Source: Butyrivibrio proteoclasticus P6B7
Lineage (GTDB): Bacteria > Bacillota > Clostridia > Lachnospirales > Lachnospiraceae
Assembly: GCF_000622085.1 (NCBI RefSeq)
Contig: NZ_JHWL01000006.1
Coordinates: 62,001-126,000, forward strand
Direction: 5' to 3'
Length of the DNA stretch: 64,000 nt
The notes below the pieces were generated by a model. That model saw nothing but the letters and a program-made list of their open reading frames with translations. It had not been told where the DNA came from and searched no databases. Below, piece after piece: positions 40,478 to 49,152 of the stretch. Every line of letters begins with the position of its first letter. The stretch's first letter is position 1. The translations under genes were made by a program, and so were the position numbers.

Positions 40478-41515
40478 ATGGCATCAAAGCTTAATGAAAA
40501 GCGCTTTTTAAAAGAGCTGGAGGCTGAGCTTAACATTGACTCAGTAACAGGCCAGCACCACGAGCTTCAGGACTATCTGGTAAAAGAGATCGAGGCTCTT
40601 GGCTTTAAGGCAAACACACTCCACAAGGGTGGCATCTTAGTAGATCTTGGTGGAAAGGGTAATCCACTTCTTATTACAGCCCACGGCGATACAATCGGCA
40701 TGATGGTACGTCACATCAATCCTGATGGAACTATCAAAGTATGCAAGGTTGGTGGTCTCTACGCTTACCACGCAGAAAGAGAAAATGTAAGAATTCACAC
40801 AAGAAGCGGTGAAGTGATCACTGGTACAATCCAGCGTAAGAATGCTTCAGTCCACGTTACAGAGGACGAGCTTAATAAAGAAGTTGCTTCTTTTGACACT
40901 AATTCAGTACTTATCGTTGACGCTGACGTTAAGTGCGCTGAGGATGTTCGTAAGCTGGGAATCGAGATTGGCGACTATGTTGCCCTGGAGCCACGCTTTA
41001 CCTACACTAATGGCTACATCAAGTCCCACTACATCGATGACAAGGCCCTTCTTGCAATCTGCATGGAGCTTCTCCACGAGATTCATGATAAGAAGGTTAA
41101 GCTTGGAAGAAAGGTTTACTTCTACGTCTCTTTCTATGAAGAGATCGGTCACGGCGGAGCTAACGTACCTTCAGATGTTGTAGATTATCTTGCCCTTGAT
41201 ATCGCCTGCATCGGACCTGAGCAGACAACTGACGAGCGCAAGGTTACTGTATTCTGCAAGGATAGCCGCTTCCCTTACAATCTTGATATGATAAAAGAGC
41301 TTGAGGAGACTGGTAAGAAGGCTAAGATAGACTACGTACCAGATATCTTCACACCACACTACGGCACAGACGCTGATCCTGCCCTTATTGCTGGCTTCGA
41401 TATCCGTCACGCAGCCATCGGACCAGGCACTAGAGCCAGTCACGGCTATGAGAGAACACACATCGACGGCATCAAGAATACATATGCACTTCTTGCAGAG
41501 TATGTAAGTAGGTAA
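40478..41515 (+). CDS. M42 family metallo-aminopeptidase
   Basis: This 345-aa protein has the binuclear metal site of the M42/glucanase-like family: AHGDTIG (His, Asp), HYIDDKALL (bridging Asp), YEEIGHGG (catalytic Glu pair), DIACIG (Asp) and GPGTRASHGYERTH (last His). These are cytoplasmic tetrahedral aminopeptidases that trim peptides. CGGAGG precedes the ATG, with TATAAT at about 40441-40446 as a likely -10. It is monocistronic with a terminator at 41534. Confidence 0.94.
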   Translation: MASKLNEKRFLKELEAELNIDSVTGQHHELQDYLVKEIEALGFKANTLHKGGILVDLGGKGNPLLITAHGDTIGMMVRHINPDGTIKVCKVGGLYAYHAERENVRIHTRSGEVITGTIQRKNASVHVTEDELNKEVASFDTNSVLIVDADVKCAEDVRKLGIEIGDYVALEPRFTYTNGYIKSHYIDDKALLAICMELLHEIHDKKVKLGRKVYFYVSFYEEIGHGGANVPSDVVDYLALDIACIGPEQTTDERKVTVFCKDSRFPYNLDMIKELEETGKKAKIDYVPDIFTPHYGTDADPALIAGFDIRHAAIGPGTRASHGYERTHIDGIKNTYALLAEYVSR

Positions 41516-41533
41516 TGTCCTATTAAACTTAAA

Positions 41534-41586
41534 CCCAGAACTACCATTCATGGCAAACATGTTTTGAGTAGTTCTGGGCTTTTTTG
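41534..41586 (+). terminator. Intrinsic terminator after M42 peptidase gene
   Basis: The 11-bp perfect stem CCCAGAACTAC/GTAGTTCTGGG (41534-41544 with 41568-41578) is followed by a T-rich run to 41585. Confidence 0.88.
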
Positions 41587-41639
41587 TGAAAAGTCTTGCG
41601 TAGTCTGGAGATTACGGTACAAGTACAATCAATACAGTT

Positions 41640-42191
41640 TTAACGGTTATTCTTTATGGTAAGCATAATATTCACAGCAATCAGGATTCCAACAAGTGGA
41701 AGGAAGCGGTTGAGGTGGCCAAGGAGCACTCCTGGGAAGCCGATGAGGAATAGGATGAATAACAATACCTCAAGGATTACCAGGCCACAGGCACTCTTCC
41801 ATGCGTTTTCCTGTCCGATTCGCTCTGCCACAAGAACACAGTTGCAGGCAAGAAGGATAAGGACAAACTTTACGATTCCAGCCACGATCAGATTAGAGCC
41901 GATTGTGTTCATAAGAACCACTCTAAGGGCCTCTAAAAGGGCGTAGGCATATAACAACACCTTAAGATTTCTAGCACTTTTCTCTTTTGAATTGATTATA
42001 CCAAAACAGATAAGAACCAGGCTGACAAATGCCTGTCCTGCATAGATTATGTCACGAGGAATGTTTCTTACTCTCACTAAAGCTATAACAGTAAGAACAA
42101 GTGCTGCAACAACAGTAAGAATCTGAAGTACGCTGGCTACCCCCATTTTCTTTGATTCCACAGTCTTTGTCTGGATTTCTCTTTCTTCCAT
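41640..42191 (-). CDS. Polytopic membrane protein of unknown function
   Basis: This 183-aa protein has a short charged N-terminus (MEEREIQTKTVESKK) and then about five to six hydrophobic helices covering nearly the whole chain. No conserved charged motif, signal or known domain is visible. GGGGGAG precedes the ATG. It is monocistronic, convergent with the M42 gene and divergent from the thiamine operon. I cannot assign a family. Confidence 0.78.
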   Translation of the reverse strand: MEEREIQTKTVESKKMGVASVLQILTVVAALVLTVIALVRVRNIPRDIIYAGQAFVSLVLICFGIINSKEKSARNLKVLLYAYALLEALRVVLMNTIGSNLIVAGIVKFVLILLACNCVLVAERIGQENAWKSACGLVILEVLLFILFLIGFPGVLLGHLNRFLPLVGILIAVNIMLTIKNNR

Positions 42192-42402
42192 ATATTTCTC
42201 CCCCCAATTAGAATTGATAATATTATTCTATCACCGTTAACGATATTCAATCCACCACGTTTTCATTAATTCGAAGATTAACATTTATATTTTTATGAAC
42301 ACAAACATTTATCATTTACAACTACGCAAGTCATTCCCAGCTCTGCACCGCATGCTCAGAGCGTTACTACCCATGGAAACTGAGAATGTTATATTTGCAC
42401 CC

Positions 42403-42431
42403 TTGCAATCCCAGAGTCCATGGTGTATAAA
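42403..42431 (+). promoter_or_regulatory. Sigma-A promoter of the thiamine operon
   Basis: TTGCAA (42403-42408), 17 nt, TATAAA (42426-42431). The start near 42438 lies just before the TPP riboswitch. The upstream part of this gap (42192-42400) shows nothing I can support. Confidence 0.75.
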
Positions 42432-42448
42432 TAAAAAGACAATTGAAC

Positions 42449-42535
42449 AGACGGGAGCTTGTATACAGGCTGAGAGGAAGGTGTGACCTTCGACCGAGAA
42501 CCTGATTTGGATAATGCCAACGTAGGGATGCCTGA
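42449..42535 (+). ncRNA. TPP (THI-box) riboswitch aptamer
   Basis: The conserved parts are in order: GGGAGC (42453-42458), GGCTGAGA (42468-42475), then ACC...AACCTGATTTGGATAATG (from about 42493) and CCAACGTAGGGA (42517-42528). This is the thiamine pyrophosphate aptamer. A terminator follows at 42553 and the thiamine genes follow that, so TPP binding should stop transcription. Confidence 0.97.
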
Positions 42536-42552
42536 TTATAGGAGACATTTGC

Positions 42553-42585
42553 GGAAGCTTTCAGATTAGGAAGCTTCCTTTTTTA
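42553..42585 (+). terminator. Riboswitch expression-platform terminator
   Basis: The 8-bp stem GGAAGCTT/AAGCTTCC (42553-42560 with 42571-42578) is followed by six T. It lies 17 nt after the aptamer and 60 nt before thiW. Confidence 0.9.
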
Positions 42586-42644
42586 TTGGCGCTTTCTGAA
42601 TTTGTTCTTTGCTCAAAAATCATTAACTTACAAGGAGAACGAAA

Positions 42645-43238
42645 ATGAAAAACTCAAAACTGCTACTTAGAATGGTAACTCTGGCTATGTTCGTAGCCAT
42701 GGGAGTTGTAATCTCCCCAATCCTTCGTGTGGAGGGCATGTGCCCCATGGCCCATCTTATCAACATCACCTGTGCCGTATTCCTAGGCCCTTTATATGCC
42801 TTTCTCTGCGCACTTCTCATCGGAATCATACGAATGACCCTAATGGGGATTCCTCCCCTTGCCCTTACTGGCGCCATCTTCGGAGCCGCACTATCTGGTA
42901 TTTTCTACAAGCTTTCCAAGAAAAAACTCATCTTCGCAGTCCTTGGAGAAATCATCGGAACTGGCCTTATCGGCTCCATCGTATCCTACCCTGTCATGAC
43001 CTACCTCTGGGGAAAGGAAGGCCTCACCTGGTTTTTCTACGTACCCTCCTTCATTATGGGAACCCTCATCGGCGGTAGCATCGCATATCTCCTGCTCCTT
43101 CGCCTCAAAGCCACCGGCGTCCTGACCAAGATCCAGGATAGCCTCAATCCCCTGAGCGATACTAGAATCCACAAAACAACAAGCTCAAATACAGATATAA
43201 ATGCAGACAACAATTCCAAAAAGAACAAAGCATCATAA
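42645..43238 (+). CDS. thiW: ThiW, thiazole-specific ECF transporter S component
   Basis: This 197-aa protein has about six hydrophobic helices and the ThiW pattern: VISPILRVEGMCPMAHLIN, GPLYAFLCALLIGIIRM and ALTGAIFGAALSGIFYK. It binds a thiamine precursor, by family the hydroxyethylthiazole, and uses a shared energising module encoded elsewhere. The tail after residue 170 is polar. AAGGAG precedes the ATG. It is the first gene of the operon under the TPP riboswitch, next to the thiazole kinase gene, which supports thiazole uptake. Confidence 0.93.
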   Translation: MKNSKLLLRMVTLAMFVAMGVVISPILRVEGMCPMAHLINITCAVFLGPLYAFLCALLIGIIRMTLMGIPPLALTGAIFGAALSGIFYKLSKKKLIFAVLGEIIGTGLIGSIVSYPVMTYLWGKEGLTWFFYVPSFIMGTLIGGSIAYLLLLRLKATGVLTKIQDSLNPLSDTRIHKTTSSNTDINADNNSKKNKAS

Positions 43239-43250
43239 CGAGGAACTCAC

Positions 43251-44033
43251 ATGACAAACCGCATCACCCAGATAAAAGAAAACCGCCCTTTAATCCACTG
43301 CATAACTAACCCGATTTCCATCATGCAGTGCGCCAACGCCATTCTCCTTCTTGGGGGAAGGCCCATAATGGCGGAGCACCCAGAGGAGGTGGCACAGATC
43401 ACTGAGACTTCGTCAGCTCTTTTACTCAATCTGGGAAACGTAACAAGGGACAGGATTGAAGCCATGAAGCTGTCATTCCAGGTGGCAAACGCTTCCGGAA
43501 TTCCCACAGTGATCGATGCGGTAGGTGTGGCCTGCTCTACCCTTCGAAGGGACCTGTTAAAAGAGCTACTGTCCAAGCGAAACCCAGCGCTGCCACTACT
43601 AATAAAGGGCAACTACTCAGAAATCCAGGCCCTTACTGATCCTGATTATTCCGCATCTGGCGTGGATGCAGATAGATCCCTTTCCTTTGAGGAAGCAAAA
43701 AAATCCGCAGGCTCACTGGCCCGCAGCCTAAAGGCGATAGTTCTTTGTACAGGTCCAAAGGACATCGTTACCGATGGCGAAAGGCTCGCAGTTATTAAGA
43801 ACGGAACGCCCCAGCTTGGCACCATAACAGGCACAGGCTGTATGTTGGGTGCCATCTGCGCAACCTTCTGGGCCGTAGATACGAGCCTTAAGAGTACCGC
43901 CCTTGCCACTGCTGCCTTTGGAATATGCGGAGAAAACGCTGAAGGGGACCTGTTCCTGATGCGATTATTTGATGAAATCGGCAAGCTAAGCGACGCTGAC
44001 ATAGCGGAAAACATGCAAATATCATGGGAGTAA
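43251..44033 (+). CDS. thiM: Hydroxyethylthiazole kinase
   Basis: It phosphorylates hydroxyethylthiazole for salvage into thiamine phosphate. The 260 aa are typical. Visible motifs are IKENRPLIHCITNPISI at the start, GGRPIMAEHPEEV, LLNLGNV, DAVGVACS, LIKGNYSEI, and the catalytic TGTGCMLGA with the general-base Cys. CGAGGAA precedes the ATG. It lies 12 nt after thiW and is followed closely by thiE. No thiG, thiH or thiS is seen, so thiazole comes by salvage in this cluster. Confidence 0.97.
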   Translation: MTNRITQIKENRPLIHCITNPISIMQCANAILLLGGRPIMAEHPEEVAQITETSSALLLNLGNVTRDRIEAMKLSFQVANASGIPTVIDAVGVACSTLRRDLLKELLSKRNPALPLLIKGNYSEIQALTDPDYSASGVDADRSLSFEEAKKSAGSLARSLKAIVLCTGPKDIVTDGERLAVIKNGTPQLGTITGTGCMLGAICATFWAVDTSLKSTALATAAFGICGENAEGDLFLMRLFDEIGKLSDADIAENMQISWE

Positions 44034-44038
44034 AAATC

Positions 44039-44710
44039 ATGGAAAGACCACAAACACGCACCACAACTAATTTAGACAAAAGTAAGCTCCGTCTCTACCT
44101 TGTGACCGACAGTACAAACAAGGATGAAAGAGAGTTCCTGTCTGCTCTGGAAGCAGCCATCCAAGGCGGAGTCAGCTTCGTTCAGATAAGAGAAAAAACC
44201 AAAACCACTAGAGAGTACATGGATCTTGTGACAAAGGCCCTTGCCATCACCAGAAAGCACGGCGTCCCCCTCATCGTCGACGACAGGGTTGACATAGCAC
44301 TGGCCACAGACGCAGACGGCGTGCACCTTGGACAGGATGACATGCCAGTTGCCATTGCCCGCAGGATCCTTGGAAGCGGCAAGATCATAGGCGCCACCAC
44401 CAAAACAGTGGATCAGGCGCTTCTTGCCTATAATGAAGGGGCAGATTACCTGGGAGTTGGAGCCATATATCCCACAACCACCAAGGTTAAGACTATCCTT
44501 ACTTCTGTAGAGACTTTAAATGACATCTGCAGCGCCGTTCCAATTCCCGTAAATGCCATAGGCGGTCTTAACAAGGACAATCTCCATGTTCTAAAGGGCT
44601 CTCCCATTGCGGGAATCTGCGTTGTTTCTGCCATCATGAAAGCAGATGATCAAAGGCAAGCCGCCAGTGAGCTGCTTTCTACTGTAAACAATGTTCTGGA
44701 TTGTAACTAA
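44039..44710 (+). CDS. thiE: Thiamine-phosphate synthase
   Basis: It joins HMP-PP and thiazole phosphate. It is a TIM-barrel protein of 223 aa with YLVTDS, VSFVQIREKTK, LIVDDRVDIALATDADGVHLGQDD (cited in overlapping parts), GAIYPTTTK and VNAIGGLN. ATG 44039 has GGGAG 8 nt upstream. A frame from ATG 44024 inside thiM is possible but would place the start in front of that site. The N-terminus (ERPQTRTTTNLDKS) is a short extra tail. It lies 5 nt after the thiM stop. Confidence 0.97.
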   Translation: MERPQTRTTTNLDKSKLRLYLVTDSTNKDEREFLSALEAAIQGGVSFVQIREKTKTTREYMDLVTKALAITRKHGVPLIVDDRVDIALATDADGVHLGQDDMPVAIARRILGSGKIIGATTKTVDQALLAYNEGADYLGVGAIYPTTTKVKTILTSVETLNDICSAVPIPVNAIGGLNKDNLHVLKGSPIAGICVVSAIMKADDQRQAASELLSTVNNVLDCN

Positions 44711-44762
44711 ATCACTGAACACTAACTAACACTACATTGAATGGAACCCACGGAGGAGATGC

Positions 44763-45560
44763 ATGAAAGTTGTTCTAACAATTGCAGGAAGTGACTGCAG
44801 CGGCGGCGCCGGCATACAGGCTGACCTTAAGACCATGTGTGCCCACGGGGTCTACGGCATGAGCGCCATCACTGCCCTCACCGCCCAGAATACCCTTGGG
44901 GTAAAAGAAATAATAAAGACCCCGCCTGAGTTTTTGGCAAGGCAAATTGAAATGTGCCTAAGTGATATTCCCTGCGATGCAGTGAAGATAGGCATGCTCT
45001 CTTCTGCGGATCAGGTCCTGTCAGTTGCCAAAGCTCTCAAAGGCCAAACATCGCCAAACATCGTCCTGGACCCGGTTATGGTGTCCAGTAGCGGCACAAG
45101 GCTTATGGATGAAGAAACAATAGAAGCTCTTGAAGCAGTTCTTTTTCCTATGTGCAGGCTCATAACTCCCAACATTCCTGAGGCAAAAGAGCTTACAGAT
45201 ATGGATATAAATGATTCAGAAGATATGAAAAAGGCGTGCCTTGCGCTATACGAAGCCTACGGCGCTCCAATTCTGCTTAAAGGCGGGCACCTTCAGACTT
45301 CCGCCCTGGATATTCTTTTTGATGGAGATAGCTTTTTTACCTATGAGGAAGAAATGCTGACAAGTAATAACACCCACGGCACAGGCTGCACCTTATCAAG
45401 CGCCATTGCCTCCAACCTGGCCCTTGGCCATTCACTCAATGATTCTGTAAAAAGAGCTAAAGCCTACATCACAGATGCTATCAAAATGGCTCCAGGACTG
45501 GGCCACGGCAGCGGTCCCCTAAATCACTGTGTGGATCCCATAGATACAAAACTGTTATGA
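44763..45560 (+). CDS. thiD: HMP/HMP-P kinase
   Basis: It phosphorylates hydroxymethylpyrimidine and its monophosphate to HMP-PP for ThiE. This ribokinase-fold protein has 265 aa with IAGSDCSGGAGIQADLKT, AITALTAQNT, VKIGMLSS, VLDPVMVSSSG, TPNIPEAKEL, LLKGGH and the anion hole NTHGTGCTLSSAI. CGGAGGAG precedes the ATG, 52 nt after thiE. It supplies the pyrimidine half together with ThiC. Confidence 0.98.
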   Translation: MKVVLTIAGSDCSGGAGIQADLKTMCAHGVYGMSAITALTAQNTLGVKEIIKTPPEFLARQIEMCLSDIPCDAVKIGMLSSADQVLSVAKALKGQTSPNIVLDPVMVSSSGTRLMDEETIEALEAVLFPMCRLITPNIPEAKELTDMDINDSEDMKKACLALYEAYGAPILLKGGHLQTSALDILFDGDSFFTYEEEMLTSNNTHGTGCTLSSAIASNLALGHSLNDSVKRAKAYITDAIKMAPGLGHGSGPLNHCVDPIDTKLL

Positions 45561-45624
45561 ATTACGTGCTGAAGAAATTTAGAAGCGCAGATTACATAAA
45601 ATACTATCAGCAAGGAGATTTCTA

Positions 45625-46929
45625 ATGAGTAGCTACGCAACACAGATGGATGCTGCAAGGAAGGGCATCATCACAAAAGAAATGGCAGAGGTTGCCAAAA
45701 AGGAATACCGAAGTGAAGAGTTTATCAGACAGCTGGTGGCTGAAGGAAAGATCGCCATTCCAGCCAACAAGAACCACAAATGCCTTAATCCTGAGGGCGT
45801 TGGTTCAATGCTAAGGACTAAGATCAATGTTAACCTGGGCGTTTCCAGAGATTGCAAGGATTATGACATCGAGATGGAAAAGGTCATGGCTGCAGTTAAC
45901 ATGGGCGCTGAGGCCATTATGGATCTTTCCAGTCACGGCAACACTCAGCCCTTTAGAAAGAAACTTACCTCTGAGTGCCCAGCCATGATCGGCACAGTTC
46001 CTGTATACGACAGCGTTATCCACTATCAGAGGGATCTTAAGACTCTTACCGCCAAGGATTTCATAGATGTGGTCAGACTTCACGCTGAAGATGGCGTGGA
46101 TTTCGTGACTCTGCACTGCGGAATCACCAGAAAGACCATTGAGCAGATCAAAAAGCACAAGAGAAAAATGAATATCGTATCAAGGGGCGGATCCCTTGTA
46201 TTTGCCTGGATGTGCATGACTGGGGAGGAAAATCCCTTCTATGAATACTATGATGAGATTCTTGAGATCTGCAGAGAATACGACGTTACTATTTCCCTTG
46301 GTGATGCCTGCAGACCAGGATGTCTTGCCGACGCCAGCGACGTTTGTCAGATTGAAGAGCTGGTGCGCCTTGGTGAGCTCACAAAGAGAGCTTGGGAAAA
46401 AGACGTACAGGTAATGGTAGAGGGACCTGGTCACATGCCAATGGATCAGATTGAAGCCAACATGAAGATGCAAAATACAATCTGCATGGGGGCGCCTTTC
46501 TACGTACTTGGACCTCTCGTAACTGACATTGCACCTGGCTACGATCACATCACTTCTGCTATTGGAGGCGCTATCGCCGCTGCTTCCGGAGCCGCCTTCC
46601 TGTGCTATGTTACTCCTGCCGAGCACCTGGCTCTTCCTAATGTAGATGATGTTAAGCAGGGAATCATTGCTTCCAAGATTGCTGCTCACGCAGCAGATAT
46701 TGCCAAGAAGATTCCTCATGCCATGGACAAGGACAACGCCATGGGTGATGCAAGACGTGTCCTTGACTGGGATGCCCAGTGGGAATGTGCTCTGGATCCA
46801 GAGACAGCCAGGAAAATCCGTGCAGATCGCTCTCCTGAGTACGACGACACCTGCTCCATGTGCGGAAAGTTCTGCGCAGTCCGCAGTATGAACAAAGCGC
46901 TGAACGACGAATATGTAGATATACTGTAA
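45625..46929 (+). CDS. thiC: Phosphomethylpyrimidine synthase
   Basis: This radical-SAM enzyme turns aminoimidazole ribotide into HMP-phosphate. The C-terminal cluster motif [13 protein letters not shown] (C-x2-C-x4-C) near residue 415 holds the [4Fe-4S] cluster. [34 protein letters not shown] and [13 protein letters not shown] are other hallmarks. 434 aa is the short form without the long N-terminal domain of proteobacterial ThiC. AAGGAG precedes the ATG. It is the last gene of the operon, with a terminator after it. Confidence 0.98.
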   Translation: MSSYATQMDAARKGIITKEMAEVAKKEYRSEEFIRQLVAEGKIAIPANKNHKCLNPEGVGSMLRTKINVNLGVSRDCKDYDIEMEKVMAAVNMGAEAIMDLSSHGNTQPFRKKLTSECPAMIGTVPVYDSVIHYQRDLKTLTAKDFIDVVRLHAEDGVDFVTLHCGITRKTIEQIKKHKRKMNIVSRGGSLVFAWMCMTGEENPFYEYYDEILEICREYDVTISLGDACRPGCLADASDVCQIEELVRLGELTKRAWEKDVQVMVEGPGHMPMDQIEANMKMQNTICMGAPFYVLGPLVTDIAPGYDHITSAIGGAIAAASGAAFLCYVTPAEHLALPNVDDVKQGIIASKIAAHAADIAKKIPHAMDKDNAMGDARRVLDWDAQWECALDPETARKIRADRSPEYDDTCSMCGKFCAVRSMNKALNDEYVDIL

Positions 46930-46972
46930 TAGCCCTAGTCCGTGTGTGAGTACTTACATTAATACAACAAAA

Positions 46973-47003
46973 GAGCCTGAGAAGAATTCATCCTCTCAGG
47001 CTC
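46973..47003. terminator. Hairpin between convergent thiC and DUF4317 genes
   Basis: The 10-bp perfect stem GAGCCTGAGA/TCTCAGGCTC (46973-46982 with 46994-47003) is followed on the minus strand by TTTTG. The plus-strand T tract is poor, so it serves mainly the minus-strand gene. Confidence 0.78.
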
Positions 47004-47051
47004 ATATTATTCATTCAATTTCTAATATTTTTTTCTTTTTCATAGCTCTTT

Positions 47052-48188
47052 TTACTTATTCATAAATGTTCTTACATTGATGCCGTTTACTTCGATGTGA
47101 TCGTCTACTGCGATTACGAGGCACTGGCGACCATCAACGATACGGGACTCAACAAGATCTGTTCTGTCTGGCTTAACCTTGATCACAACATCAGGAGTCT
47201 CGATGTCGAATTTCTTGGTGTTGGCGATATTGCTGGCAAGAAGAGGATAATCCTCATTGCCTGCGCACTTGGTGTAGTTCTCATCAAAGTAGCCTAGTCT
47301 TTCCTCTGATACTCCACTGTCCTGAAGAAGCTGCTTAACATCCTTCTTGGTAAGCTCAAGAGGCTCTGGATCGTCCTCATGGTCTTCTATCATGTCGTTA
47401 AGGTTGTCGTGGATGTTCTTCATTATGTCGTAGTCTGCATCCTCTCCGATGGTATTCTGAACAACTGCATCGAAGATGTCCTTCTGCTCTGGAGCAGAAA
47501 TTGGAGCATGACCACCAAACATAGCCTCAATAAATTCTGGCTGAAGATCATCTGGCTTCTTGGTGAAGTAGAGCATGTTGTGGATATCTGTATTGCGGTC
47601 GATGAAGGCAGGGAAAAGAAATCCCTTAACAGGGCCATCAACTACCCAATCCCTGAATCTCTCTTCAATGGCGTTCTTGGACTCGTTGTAGCCAAGACCT
47701 GCCTTGGAAAGCTTAACAGGGCAAATGCTGCAAAGCATGAAGTCATATACATTATCTGATGAGTCTTCCATCTGGATACCATCGTTGGTAATGCTAGGAA
47801 TGTCATAGACAGCGTGAACAAGAATAATATAGTAGTTCTCGCCATTAATGTAATTAGCTATGATCTTCTCGTAGAATTCGTCGATAAGCTCGTCATCTTC
47901 GAGCTTGGAATTCCTTAAGGTCAAAAGAAAGTCCTGAGTACCTCCTGGCTGTTCCTGGTCAAGAGGGAACTCAAGACTAATAAGATTCTTGCCAAATGTA
48001 CCTGCTAGTGTATGCTGGAAAATGTCCAGATATTTGAACATTTCCTCTTCTGGTAACTGTCCAAAGGCCTTCTTAAAAACAAGCCTTTTGTTCTTTTCAT
48101 GATCGACATAGCATCCGCAAATTCGATCAATGGTGCACCTGTCTGGTGTAAACTGCTTCTTGATTTCTAATGTCTCTGCCTTATTCAT
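47052..48188 (-). CDS. DUF4317 family protein
   Basis: This 378-aa soluble protein opens with the family pattern KKQFTPDRCTIDRICGCYVDHEKNK. Further parts are FLLTLRNSKLEDD, YYIILVHAVYDIP, MLCSICPVKLSKAGLGY and a C-terminal IDGRQCLVIAVDDH-like strand. The family is common in Lachnospiraceae and has no known function. The ribosome binding site is weak, and the gene starts 9 nt after the stop of the CheC-like gene, so coupled translation is likely. It is in an operon with that CheC-like gene. Confidence 0.9.
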   Translation of the reverse strand: MNKAETLEIKKQFTPDRCTIDRICGCYVDHEKNKRLVFKKAFGQLPEEEMFKYLDIFQHTLAGTFGKNLISLEFPLDQEQPGGTQDFLLTLRNSKLEDDELIDEFYEKIIANYINGENYYIILVHAVYDIPSITNDGIQMEDSSDNVYDFMLCSICPVKLSKAGLGYNESKNAIEERFRDWVVDGPVKGFLFPAFIDRNTDIHNMLYFTKKPDDLQPEFIEAMFGGHAPISAPEQKDIFDAVVQNTIGEDADYDIMKNIHDNLNDMIEDHEDDPEPLELTKKDVKQLLQDSGVSEERLGYFDENYTKCAGNEDYPLLASNIANTKKFDIETPDVVIKVKPDRTDLVESRIVDGRQCLVIAVDDHIEVNGINVRTFMNK

Positions 48189-48197
48189 CTGTAAATA

Positions 48198-48803
48198 TCA
48201 TTTTCCTTTGTCCATAAATTTTTGGCACATGTCTACGGCAAACTGTACCGGATAGAGCTGTACCATTACGGAATCAATAAGATCTCCTATTGTCATCCTA
48301 AATGCTATTTTAACAAATTTATCGTAAGTTGTATCAAACATTTTTTCAAAAACTTTGATACTTTCAACATCAATCTGATTAACTACAGGAGTACTGATAT
48401 CTGTAGCAATTCCCAACATTGAAGATAAGGAAGTAGCTGATGTTCCCATCATCTGGTTCATGGCTTCAGAAGCTGCAGAAAGATGAAGTTCTGTGATCTC
48501 TCCAGTAGTATTTGTACCGTCACCACCCATCATGAGGTCAGTCATAACCTTGACATCATGCTCTTTAAGGACAAGGACGTTGTTACCCTCTAAGCCCTTT
48601 ACATAATGGATCTGTACAAAGATACAGGTCTTTTCATAATCATCAAGAGCCTCACTTCTCTTAATAAGTCTTACATTAGGAGTTGTGATATCTACTTTTC
48701 TGTTAACCATCATACTGAGAGTTGTAGCAGAATTGCCCATGCTAATATTAGCGATTTCACCGATAATATCTATCTGTTCCTGAGATAATACGAGATCTTC
48801 CAA
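48198..48803 (-). CDS. CheC/FliY-like CheY-P phosphatase family protein
   Basis: Two copies of the CheC-type active-site helix are visible: IGEIANISMGNSATTLS (Glu16, Asn19) and SEAMNQMMGTSATSLS (about 100-115). This is the E-x2-N phosphatase pattern of CheC, CheX and FliY. The N-terminus has LSQEQID, like the LSQEEID start of FliM/FliY proteins. The start is probably TTG 48803, with GGAGG 8 nt upstream. An ATG at 48818 lacks a site and would itself contain that GGAGG. It should dephosphorylate CheY-P or bind it. No C-terminal FliN domain is present, so it is CheC-like rather than full FliY. It is in an operon with the DUF4317 gene. Confidence 0.87.
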   Translation of the reverse strand: MEDLVLSQEQIDIIGEIANISMGNSATTLSMMVNRKVDITTPNVRLIKRSEALDDYEKTCIFVQIHYVKGLEGNNVLVLKEHDVKVMTDLMMGGDGTNTTGEITELHLSAASEAMNQMMGTSATSLSSMLGIATDISTPVVNQIDVESIKVFEKMFDTTYDKFVKIAFRMTIGDLIDSVMVQLYPVQFAVDMCQKFMDKGK

Positions 48804-48843
48804 GGTCAGCACCTCCATAATTATTGATAAAAACCCTAATAAC

Positions 48844-48873
48844 ATTGTAGTTTATCCGAAAGTCTTTTGTAAA
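48844..48873 (-). promoter_or_regulatory. Sigma-A-type promoter of CheC-like gene
   Basis: On the minus strand TTTACA (48868-48873), 18 nt, TACAAT (48844-48849). The start is near 48837, about 34 nt before the TTG start codon. Confidence 0.55.
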
Positions 48874-49001
48874 GAAAATTCACGGTATATTAAAAAAGCT
48901 TTATTCTTTTTTTAGAATATTTCCATTGTGAACAAACTCAATCACAAACAATCTCAATTCGATCATTTTCATTATTATAATGTGAAATATTTGATGTTTT
49001 T

Positions 49002-49080
49002 TGATTGTTTTATCACCTTTTGTGATTAATTTATAAAATTTCTATTGATTATTCGTGATTATTTATGATTGATTTTGATT
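49002..49080. promoter_or_regulatory. Phased TGATT repeats, probable FruR operator
   Basis: TGATT occurs at 49046, 49056, 49066 and 49076, exactly 10 bp apart, with another overlapping at 49070 and looser copies at 49002 and 49023. Direct repeats in helical phase are typical of DeoR-family operators, and a DeoR-type gene follows at 49153. The repeats overlap the promoter below. The rest of this 306-nt gap is AT-rich. Confidence 0.65.
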
Positions 49081-49097
49081 GCATATAGTGATATTAT
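49069..49097 (+). promoter_or_regulatory. Promoter of the fructose operon
   Basis: TTGATT (49069-49074), 17 nt, TATTAT (49092-49097). The -35 lies within the phased TGATT repeats. The start near 49104 leaves a leader of about 50 nt. Confidence 0.6.
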
Positions 49098-49152
49098 TCT
49101 TTTAACAAAAGTTCAACGTGTATATCTTCTTTTACACTGTTAAGGAGCTAAG

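Noticed and set aside
42295..42548. Short open frames over the thiamine leader
   Set aside because: They coincide with the promoter and the TPP aptamer; the RNA explanation fits every conserved block.
49046..49080. TGATT repeats as a CRISPR-like or simple sequence repeat
   Set aside because: Units of 5 bp at 10-bp spacing without spacer structure; operator phasing at a DeoR-type gene is the better reading.
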